NCBI GenBank assembly: GCA_005877855.1
Contig: VBOF01000144.1
Span: forward strand, 1 to 18,076
Reading direction: 5' to 3'
DNA length: 18,076 nucleotides
Origin: Nitrospirota bacterium
Lineage (GTDB): Bacteria; Nitrospirota; Nitrospiria; Nitrospirales; NS-4
Shown: in pieces, positions 7,416-13,950 of the stretch
Numbering within the stretch: position 1 is the first letter of the stretch
How the letters are laid out: each line of letters begins with the position of its first letter
Program-made: the position numbers and the translations under genes
The notes under the pieces: generated by a model
Database searches by the model: none
The model's input: only the letters and a program-made list of their open reading frames with translations
What the model was told of the DNA's origin: nothing

Positions 7416-8698
7416 ATGAAAACACTCTTACGACAACGAGTCCTCGTGAATCTGCTAATGGTGTTGGGTATCGCCGCGTGGATGATTCTTGGGATCGTGG
7501 CGAATGGCGTGATGGCGCAGACAACCGCTCAAGCACCGCCAGCGGCTGGAGCCCCTGCTGCAGCTCCAGCGCCTCCGCCTAAAATCGATACGGGAGACAC
7601 GGCGTGGGTGCTGACCTCCTCCGCCTTGGTGCTGGCCATGACGGCCCCTGGCCTGGCCCTGTTCTACGGCGGGATGGTCCGGGAGAAGAATGCGTTGGGG
7701 ACCATTATGCACAGCTTCATCATCCTCTGCCTGATCAGCGTCCAGTGGGTGCTGTGGGGCTACAGTCTCGCCTTCGGGCCTGACAAGGGGCACATTGTCG
7801 GCGGGCTGGAATGGATGGGGCTGGCTGGCGTCGCCATGGACCAACCGAATGCCGACTATGCGGCGACGATTCCGCATCAAGCCTATATGATCTTCCAGGC
7901 CATGTTTGCGGTGATCACCGTCGCACTCATCAGTGGTGCCTACGCCGAACGAATGAAGTTCAGCAGCTTCCTGGTGTTTTCGCTCCTCTGGGCCACGTTC
8001 ATCTATGACCCGCTAGCCCATTGGGTGTGGGGCAAAGGTGGCTGGATCGGCACCAATGGTGGTCTGGGTGCGCTGGACTTCGCTGGCGGGACCGTGGTGC
8101 ATATCAGCTCCGGGGTTTCAGGCCTCGCATGCGCTCTCGTCCTGGGACGGCGCTTGGGCTATGGGAAAGAGCATATGGCTCCGCACAATCTCCCGATGAC
8201 CGTCTTGGGCGCGTGGCGGAATGGCTCTATCGCGGGAAGCCCACCGTGCTGGGCGCGGCCAGCGGGGCCGTCGCCGGGCTGGTGGCGATTACACCGGCGT
8301 CCGGGTTTGTGGGACCGCTCTCGTCCATCGTCATTGGAGTGGGCGCTGGGGTTTTCTGCTACCTCGCAGTGATTGTGAAGTCACGCTTAGGGTACGATGA
8401 CTCGTTGGACGCTTTTGGCGTTCATGGGATCGGCGGAACGTGGGGGGCGTTGGCGACTGGCCTGTTTGCGTCAAAAGCGATCAATTCCGGCGGCGCCGAT
8501 GGGCTCTTCTTCGGGAATCCCGGCCAGCTCTGGCTCCAGTTCATCGCCGTGCTGGCCGCCTGGGCCTTGGCCTTCGTTGGGACATTCGTGATCCTCAAGA
8601 TCGTGGACTGGACGATGGGATTGCGAGTCGCCAACGAAGACGAACAGCTCGGGCTGGATTTGAGCCAGCACGAAGAACGGGCCTACTCGAAGAGTTAA
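7416..8698 (+). pseudogene. amtB: Ammonium transporter AmtB, second copy, disrupted by internal deletion and frameshift
   Basis: From ATG 7416 (AAGGAG at 7404-7409; a closer ATG at 7410 is too near it) the frame encodes a signal peptide, an Ala/Pro-rich linker and Amt helices including DFAGGTVVHISSG (Asp221, His229) up to APHNLPMTVLG near 8210. It then continues out of frame. From about 8213 a frame shifted by +2 resumes homology (VAEWLYRGKPTVLGAASG) and runs to TAA 8696-8698 with VHGIGG and the tail DLSQHEERAYSKS. Aligned to the first amtB, about 124 nt are missing (equivalent of 2077-2200), including the FGWFGFNAGS helix region. Translated as read, the product would lack the second pore histidine and could not form a channel. 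No other damage is seen, so the lesion is recent or an assembly/sequencing error. Confidence 0.88.
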
Positions 8699-8762
8699 CT
8701 GCAGGAGGATAACGCGACGGTCTTTGCTGCGGGTCAGCTCATGACAAGGGAGGCGTGCGCCG

Positions 8763-9101
8763 ATGAAAAAGATTGAAGCGGTCATCAAGCCGTTCAAACT
8801 TGAGGAAGTGAAAGATGCCTTGACGGAGATCGGGGTCTTTGGCATGACGGTGACGGAAGTGCGCGGATTCGGTCGCCAGAAGGGGCACAAGGAAGCCTAC
8901 CGTGGGACGGAGTACACAGTGGAGTTCCTGCCCAAGACCAAAATCGAGGTGGTCGTGTCCGATAACCTCACGGAGAAAGTTATCGCGACCCTCCTCCGGA
9001 CTGCCAAGACCGGGAGTATCGGGGACGGGAAGATCTTTGTGACGAACTTGTCCGACGTCATCCGGATCAGGACCGGAGAAACCGGGGATCGCGCGCTGTA
9101 G
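8763..9101 (+). CDS. glnB: Nitrogen regulatory protein PII (second copy)
   Basis: This 112-residue PII paralog keeps every functional element of the first copy: Gln39, the T-loop YRGTEY with Tyr51, TGSIGDGKIFV, and RIRTGETGDRAL. It differs at 18 of 112 positions, mostly conservatively, clustered at residues 66-78 and 94-100. The T-loop is identical from residue 32 to 52, so GlnD should modify both. AAGGGAGG at 8746-8753 lies nine bases before the ATG. It follows the disrupted second amtB by 64 bases, repeating the amtB-PII order of the first cassette. If that amtB is truly inactive, this PII has lost its local membrane partner but may bind the first AmtB or other targets such as the transferase acting on GlnA. 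Confidence 0.96.
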   Translation: MKKIEAVIKPFKLEEVKDALTEIGVFGMTVTEVRGFGRQKGHKEAYRGTEYTVEFLPKTKIEVVVSDNLTEKVIATLLRTAKTGSIGDGKIFVTNLSDVIRIRTGETGDRAL

Positions 9102-9108
9102 GCAGCAC

Positions 9109-9137
9109 GGAGGGGCGGTTCGCGTACCGCCCCTTCC
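9109..9137 (+). terminator. Probable terminator hairpin after the second glnB
   Basis: GGGGCGGT (9112-9119) pairs with ACCGCCCC (9126-9133) around a 6-base loop, extended outward by A-T, G-T and G-C pairs. It starts 8 bases after the PII stop. The tail (TTCCGCGTT) is a poor T-run, so termination may be inefficient or factor-assisted. It marks the end of the nitrogen island. Confidence 0.55.
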
Positions 9138-9209
9138 GCGTTCATAACAAATCGGGACGCCAAGTCGGGTCCACACCATCATGACCCGGGTGCATGCCGG
9201 ACTCTTCAC

Positions 9210-9653
9210 ATGAGCCAGGGACGCCGAGAGGAGTTGGAGCTGCTCTATCCTTGGTACAAGGAGGAGGTGTTCCGGCGCCGCGAACGGATGATGTGGCTGA
9301 CCGCGTGCACGAGCGGAGTGCTGGTTCTCGTGCTCGTGATCGTTCAGGTGTTTCCCATGCCCGCGACCTCCAAGACGACGGCGGCTCTCGTCTGCCTGGG
9401 GGTGGCGCTATTCTCCGGAATCATGGCCTACCTGATCGTGCAACAACGGGCCCGGCACCTGATGGCGAAACAGGTGCTCATCACCATCGAGCAGGAACTG
9501 GGGCTCTATGAAAAAGGCCGGCACTTGGAGGACTCCGCGCTGTATCCCAAGGAATGGCAGACCGCCTGGAAGCAAGACATCAGCGTCGGAATCTACCTCG
9601 CTGTGCTGGCGGGGTTGACCGGCCTCGTCATGGCCGTCGTGCTGTGGCGCTGA
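9210..9653 (+). CDS. Small membrane protein with three predicted helices, unknown function
   Basis: This 147-residue protein has a charged N-terminal cytoplasmic-type segment (residues 1-28, rich in Arg and Glu), then predicted membrane helices at about 29-49, 57-77 and 126-145. Between the second and third helices is a soluble stretch of roughly 48 residues with alternating charges (RARHLMAKQVLITIEQELGL). There is no signal peptide and I recognise no family. The ATG at 9210 has no clear ribosome binding site; the next in-frame Met codons (9288, 9291) would remove the charged N-terminal segment, so the start is uncertain. It ends 4 bases before the damaged EamA-type transporter gene, suggesting cotranscription. 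Codon character is like its neighbours, so it is probably a real gene. Confidence 0.7.
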   Translation: MSQGRREELELLYPWYKEEVFRRRERMMWLTACTSGVLVLVLVIVQVFPMPATSKTTAALVCLGVALFSGIMAYLIVQQRARHLMAKQVLITIEQELGLYEKGRHLEDSALYPKEWQTAWKQDISVGIYLAVLAGLTGLVMAVVLWR

Positions 9654-9657
9654 GCCC

Positions 9658-10409
9658 ATGCCGCAACTCGCCCTCGTGCTCACGACGGTCATCTGGGCGG
9701 CTACCTTTCCCGCAACCAAACGGGTGCTCGAGCAGGTGCTGCCGCTCTCGTTCCTTTTCCAGCGGTTCCTGGTCAGTAGTCTCGTGCTCGCCCCGTCGGC
9801 ATGCGCTACACCACGGCCTCGAACTCGGCCTTCATCACCGCGCTGTACGTCGTACTCGTCCCCCTCTTCCTGCGCCGGTTTGACCTCCGGCTCTGGACGG
9901 CCCTCTCCTTCGCCGTGAGCGGATTGTGGCTGCTGATACACCCATCCGCCGAGATGAATCGGGGAGACCTGTACACGCTGGTATGCGCCGTGGCCTTTGC
10001 CCTGCACATCATCGCGGTCGAAGCCTACGTACGTCGCAGCGATGTGCTCTCCTTCTCCGCCTGGCAACTGGCCATGGTGGCCGGAGCTCTGGTCGGGCCG
10101 GCTCTCACGGAGGGCTATCGGCCCTGGTCCGTCGCCTTCACGCCGATGCTGATCTGGGCGCTCGTGATCACGGGCGTGCTGGCGACGGCGCTGGCGTTTT
10201 GCGTGCAAGTGTGGGCACAGAAGCATGTTCCTGCCCAGCGCGTGGCCTTGATCTTCGCGCTTGAGCCGGCCTTGGCCGCATGGCTCTCCTGGCTGGTCCT
10301 GGGTGAGCGTCTGGATGCCATGGGGTGGGTGGGGAGCGGTCTGATTACGGCCGGCGTGCTGATCGGGACCATGCCCGCTCGTCGAGCGGACGCGTCCTTT
10401 ACGGCTTGA
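9658..10409 (+). pseudogene. DMT/EamA-family transporter, disrupted by internal deletion and frameshift
   Basis: From ATG 9658 the frame encodes a typical EamA start (LVLTTVIWAATFPATKRVLEQ, then PLSFLFQRFLVSSLVLAP) to about 9795, then becomes nonsense-like. From 9798 a +2-shifted frame gives GMRYTTASNSAFITALYVVLVPLFL, the family's characteristic fourth-helix segment, and runs through the second EamA domain (VPAQRVALIFALEPALAAWLSWLVLGERL) to TGA 10407-10409. Family members have about ten helices and about 290 residues; here roughly 35-45 codons covering the rest of helix 2 and helix 3 are missing as well as the frame. Substrate is unknown; relatives export metabolites. It overlaps the convergent rpoH gene by 11 bases. 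The cause may be a real deletion or an assembly error. Confidence 0.82.
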
Positions 10410-11427
10410 GCAACTCGAAGTCCTTGATTTCCTTCTTTAGATACTCCCGCAGACGCTTGATGATCTTTTCCTCCAACTGGCGGGCGCGCTCCCGCGAGAT
10501 GTTGTACTTCTTGCCGATGTCGTCGAGTGTCATCGGCGTCTCCGAGAGGATCCGGTTGCGCAGGATATCCGCGTACCGGTCGTCGAGCGTAGCGGCAAAC
10601 TCCGCGAGCTTCCGCCGGAAGAGTTCCCGGAGTTCCTCATCCGCCAGGCTCTCGTCCGCCGGCTTCTCCTGGGCAGGCAAGATCTCCATCAAGGTCCCTT
10701 CCTGCTCAGGTCCGACGGGGGCGTCCAGGGAGACATCCCAGCTCCCCAGGCGCTGGCTCATCTCCACGACGTCGCGCTCGCGGACATTCAGCCGGTCGGC
10801 GAGGAGCTTGGTGTCTGGCACGAAGCCTTCACGCTCCAACTTGCGCTTCTCTTTGTTCAGGTTATAGAAGAGCTTACGCTGGTCCTGCGTAGTCCCGATC
10901 TTCACCAGCCGGTAGGTGTTCAGGAGATACCGAAGCACATACGCCCGCACCCACCAGGCCGCGTAGGAGTGGAACCGTACGCCCTTCGTCGTGTCGAATT
11001 TCCGGATGGCCTGCATGAGCCCCACGTTGCCTTCTTGGATCAGGTCCATGTAATCGGCCCGGGAGTGGAGGTACTCAGCCGCAATCGCCACGGAGATGCG
11101 CAGGTTCGAGAGAATCAACTTGACCGCGGCCTCGCGGTTGCCCGTCGTTCGATACTCGTGGAAGAGCTGCAGTTCCTCTTCCTTGGACAGGAACGGATAT
11201 TTCCGGACCTCGGCGAGGTAGCGCTGGAGCGGGTCATACGGGACCAGCGCGGTGTCCTGCGAATCATCAGCCTGTTCCCCCGGCTGGACCAACAGGGGAA
11301 CATCGAGCTCTTCGGCAGGAAGCTCCGGCTCGAACAGAGATTCAGCCTCGTGCACCTCGGCGTCTTCGATTTCCTCGGTCTCCGAGGCCTCGCTCTGAGT
11401 CTCACCCTTGGCTTCTGAGGATTCCAT
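10399..11427 (-). CDS. rpoH: RpoH-like alternative sigma factor (sigma-32 family)
   Basis: This 342-residue sigma-70 family protein directs RNA polymerase to a promoter subset. It shows region 1.2/2 (PLQRYLAEVRKYPFLSKEEE, then DLIQEGNVGLMQAIRKFD at 128-145 for core binding, and FHSYAAWWVRAYVLRYLLN for -10 recognition). The segment QRKLFYNL (183-190) matches the RpoH box, which is why sigma-32 is preferred over RpoD. Region 4 carries a helix-turn-helix (TLDDIGKKYNISRERARQLE, from residue 300). Unlike the 284-residue E. coli protein it has about 60 acidic, Ser/Glu-rich residues before region 1.2. ATG at 11427 is chosen; an in-frame ATG at 11478 would overlap the divergent promoter. The regulon may differ from classical heat shock. 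Confidence 0.87.
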   Translation of the reverse strand: MESSEAKGETQSEASETEEIEDAEVHEAESLFEPELPAEELDVPLLVQPGEQADDSQDTALVPYDPLQRYLAEVRKYPFLSKEEELQLFHEYRTTGNREAAVKLILSNLRISVAIAAEYLHSRADYMDLIQEGNVGLMQAIRKFDTTKGVRFHSYAAWWVRAYVLRYLLNTYRLVKIGTTQDQRKLFYNLNKEKRKLEREGFVPDTKLLADRLNVRERDVVEMSQRLGSWDVSLDAPVGPEQEGTLMEILPAQEKPADESLADEELRELFRRKLAEFAATLDDRYADILRNRILSETPMTLDDIGKKYNISRERARQLEEKIIKRLREYLKKEIKDFELLKP

Positions 11428-11439
11428 AAGTAGCCTGCT

Positions 11440-11475
11440 ATTATAACGAAACCCCTCGGTTTTCTCTGCTATAAT
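11440..11475. promoter_or_regulatory. Divergent promoter region between rpoH and the NarK-type transporter
   Basis: Two TATAAT boxes face away from each other: one on the - strand (11445 down to 11440, toward rpoH) and one on the + strand (11470-11475, toward the transporter). The + strand box is part of a full extended -10, TGCTATAAT (11467-11475), with no good -35. Between them lies the imperfect dyad GAAACC-CCTC-GGTTTTC (11448-11464). A protein bound there would cover both promoters. Using these boxes, rpoH would have a leader of only about 6 bases. Confidence 0.5.
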
Positions 11476-11482
11476 CAACGTC

Positions 11483-12673
11483 GTGCCCCTCCTTCACGCC
11501 CTTCGCAGCGGCCACTGGCAGTCTCTCCTGGCCGCCTGGCTCCATTTTGAAGTCAGCTTCATGACCTGGGTCCTCATAGGAGCCTTGGGGGTCTTCATTG
11601 CCCAGGACTTCGGGCTGACCGCCACGCAAAAAGGCTTTCTGGTGGCAGTCCCCCTGCTCGGGGGATCGCTCTTTCGGATCGGGATCGGAGTCCTGTCGGA
11701 CCAGTACGGGCCCCGACGGATTGGGTTCACCAGCATGCTGCTGACTGCGGTTCCATTGGCCTGGGCGTGGCAGGCCGGGGAGAGCTTTGCGCAAATGATC
11801 GGCGTCGGGCTCTTGCTCGGCGTCGCGGGCGCAAGCTTTGCCGTCTCGCTGCCCCTCGCAAGCCGCGCGTACCCCCTCGCGCACCAGGGTCTGGCCATGG
11901 GCGTGGCCGGATCGGGGAACAGTGGCGCCATCGTCAGCATTGCATTGGCACCGCTCCTAGCCGTCACGTTCGGATGGCATGGAGTCTTCGGTATCTTGAT
12001 CCCCGTCGTCGTCATCATCGCCGCAGTGTATTGGATGCTCGCCCGAGACCACGAGCCGATGGATGGCTCCACACACCATCGGGAGTTCGCGGCGCTGCTG
12101 AGGGAGCCGGATACCTACTGGTTTTGCGCGCTGTACGCGATTACATTCGGGGGATTCGTTGGCCTCAGCAGCTATCTGAGCATCTTTTTCTTCGACCAAT
12201 ACGGGTTGTCCCGGGTGGAGGCCGGCTGGGCGGCAGCCGCCTGTGCGCTGGCCGGAAGTTTCTCCCGACCGGTGGGAGGCTTCATCGCCGACCGGTCCGG
12301 AGGACTCCGGGTGCTCTCTCTGCTGTATCCAGCGATCGCGGCCTTTACGGGAGTGGCTTCCGTGTTGTTTCCTTTCCCCGTCGCCCTCGCGGCTCTCTTT
12401 CTCGCGATGGCCTGCCTGGGGATGGGGAACGGCGTGATCTTTCAGGTTGTACCCCAGCGGTTCAGGCGGGAGATCGGGACCATCTCGGGCTTAGTCGGCG
12501 CGGCTGGCGGCATCGGAGGGTTTCTCTTACCCTCGTTGCTCGGCCTCTTCAAAGACCTGAGCGGCACCTACACGACGGGCTTCGCCATCTTCGCCGCGGT
12601 GTGCACTCTGATCATGCCTGTGGTCATGGTGTTCTGGCGGCCTGGTCTCCAGGACATGATTCCACGTATTTGA
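11483..12673 (+). CDS. NarK/NasA-type nitrate/nitrite transporter (MFS)
   Basis: This 396-residue, roughly twelve-helix MFS protein resembles the NarK/NasA nitrate-nitrite porters. Both nitrate-signature stretches are present: GVAGSGNSGAIVS (within residues 139-152) and GLVGAAGGIGGFLLP (336-350). Arg65 in helix 2 (GSLFRIGIGVLSD) and Arg262 in helix 8 (GSFSRPVGGFIADR) match the paired substrate-binding arginines of E. coli NarK. It starts at GTG 11483, which has no ribosome binding site and coincides with the start site predicted from the TATAAT at 11470-11475, so the mRNA may be leaderless; the next Met lies inside helix 1. Direction (nitrate uptake, nitrite uptake or exchange) cannot be told from sequence. 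It fits a nitrite- or nitrate-using lifestyle. Confidence 0.88.
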   Translation: MPLLHALRSGHWQSLLAAWLHFEVSFMTWVLIGALGVFIAQDFGLTATQKGFLVAVPLLGGSLFRIGIGVLSDQYGPRRIGFTSMLLTAVPLAWAWQAGESFAQMIGVGLLLGVAGASFAVSLPLASRAYPLAHQGLAMGVAGSGNSGAIVSIALAPLLAVTFGWHGVFGILIPVVVIIAAVYWMLARDHEPMDGSTHHREFAALLREPDTYWFCALYAITFGGFVGLSSYLSIFFFDQYGLSRVEAGWAAAACALAGSFSRPVGGFIADRSGGLRVLSLLYPAIAAFTGVASVLFPFPVALAALFLAMACLGMGNGVIFQVVPQRFRREIGTISGLVGAAGGIGGFLLPSLLGLFKDLSGTYTTGFAIFAAVCTLIMPVVMVFWRPGLQDMIPRI

Positions 12674-12698
12674 CACCGCCTCCTCGTATCTCTATAGT
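12670..12698 (+). promoter_or_regulatory. Strong sigma-70-type promoter for the ribBA-pur operon
   Basis: TTGACA (12670-12675, exact consensus) and TATAGT (12693-12698, one mismatch) are separated by exactly 17 bases. The -35 box overlaps the TGA stop of the upstream transporter. Transcription should begin near 12705, leaving only about 20 bases of leader with AAGGA at 12714-12718. That leaves no room for an FMN riboswitch. Confidence 0.85.
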
Positions 12699-12725
12699 AG
12701 ATAAAGCATTTTCAAGGAAACCTGC

Positions 12726-13928
12726 ATGAAATTCGACTCCATTGAAAGCGCCATTGCGGACATCAGAAACGGCCGCATGGCCATCCTGGTGGATGACGAA
12801 GACCGCGAAAATGAAGGCGACTTCGTCATGGCGGCCGAGAAGGTCACCCCCGAAGCCATCAACTTCATGGCCATGCACGGGCGAGGCTTGATCTGCTTGG
12901 CCCTGACGCCCGAACGGGTGGAAGAACTCCAGTTGCCCCCCATGGTCGCCGAGAACACCGCGCCGTTTGGCACTGCCTTCACCATCTCGATTGACGCCCG
13001 CCGCGGCATTACCACTGGCATCTCGGCCAAGGATAGGGCCACCACCATCCAGACGGCGATCGATCCCAAGGCCAAGCCAGCCGATCTCGCCCGTCCGGGT
13101 CATGTCTTTCCACTGAGAGCGGACAAGGGTGGCGTCCTCAAGCGCGCCGGGCAAACCGAGGGCTCGGTGGACTTGGCGCGCCTGGCCGGGCTCTACCCGG
13201 CCGGCGTCCTGTGCGAGATCATGAACGACGACGGGACCATGGCCCGGGTGCCGCAGCTCCACGAGATCGCCAAGCGGCAACATCTCAAGCTGGTCACGAT
13301 CAAGGACCTGATCGAGTACCGGATGCAGCGGGAGACCTTCGTCCACGAGGTGACACAGGCCAAGCTCCCGACGACCTTCGGCGACTTCATCGCGCATGTC
13401 TTCGAAAACGACCTGGATCACGGCGCCCACGTCGCGCTGGTCAAGGGCACGATCAAACCGGATGACGAGGTCCTGGTCCGCGTGCATTCCGGATGCCTCA
13501 CGTCCGATGTGCTCGGGTCGCTTCGCTGCGACTGCCGCGAGCAGCTCCATCACGCGCTGCAGATGATCGAGAAGGTGGGGCAGGGGGTGCTCCTGTACCT
13601 GAACCAGGAGGGGCGCGGCATCGGCTTGGTGAACAAGCTGCGGGCGTATAAGTTGCAGGACGAAGGCAAGGATACCGTCGAGGCCAACCTGGCGCTCGGC
13701 TTCAAGCCTGACTTGCGGGACTACGGGGTCGGCGCGCAGATCCTGGTGAAGTTGGGGCTGCACAAGATCCGGTTGATCACCAACAATCCTAGGAAGATTG
13801 TCGGGGTGGAGGGCTATGGGCTCCGGGTTGTCGAGCGCGTCCCGATCGAGATTTCGCCTCAGGACTCGAACATCCGCTACCTGAGAACGAAGAAGCTCAA
13901 ACTGGGTCACCTCCTCGACAAGGTCTGA
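12726..13928 (+). CDS. ribBA: Bifunctional 3,4-dihydroxy-2-butanone 4-phosphate synthase / GTP cyclohydrolase II
   Basis: This 400-residue enzyme carries out both entry steps of riboflavin synthesis in the cytoplasm. The N-terminal RibB half (1-200) shows DDEDRENEGDF (23-33), which binds metal and ribulose 5-phosphate, plus HGRGLIC and LRADKGGVLKRAGQTEGSVD. The C-terminal RibA half (about 205-400) has the zinc cysteines Cys257, Cys268 and Cys270 in SGCLTSDVLGSLRCDCREQ and the GTP-binding/catalytic stretch NQEGRGIGL. Both halves look complete. AAGGA lies seven bases before the ATG. It is first in an operon that continues into ribH, nusB and purine genes, with a consensus promoter just upstream. 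The ribBA-ribH pair supplies both substrates of lumazine synthase. Confidence 0.97.
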   Translation: MKFDSIESAIADIRNGRMAILVDDEDRENEGDFVMAAEKVTPEAINFMAMHGRGLICLALTPERVEELQLPPMVAENTAPFGTAFTISIDARRGITTGISAKDRATTIQTAIDPKAKPADLARPGHVFPLRADKGGVLKRAGQTEGSVDLARLAGLYPAGVLCEIMNDDGTMARVPQLHEIAKRQHLKLVTIKDLIEYRMQRETFVHEVTQAKLPTTFGDFIAHVFENDLDHGAHVALVKGTIKPDDEVLVRVHSGCLTSDVLGSLRCDCREQLHHALQMIEKVGQGVLLYLNQEGRGIGLVNKLRAYKLQDEGKDTVEANLALGFKPDLRDYGVGAQILVKLGLHKIRLITNNPRKIVGVEGYGLRVVERVPIEISPQDSNIRYLRTKKLKLGHLLDKV

Positions 13929-13950
13929 TCGTAGACAGAGCACATACCGC

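Noticed and set aside
7416..8698. Programmed ribosomal frameshift joining the two halves of the second amtB (and likewise the EamA gene)
   Set aside because: Conserved codons for membrane segments are absent at the junctions, so a frameshift would not restore a complete protein. No slippery heptamer was seen.
11428..11482. Sigma-32 heat-shock promoter for autoregulation of rpoH
   Set aside because: No CTTGAAA and CCCCAT pair with suitable spacing on the - strand; only the TATAAT box is visible.
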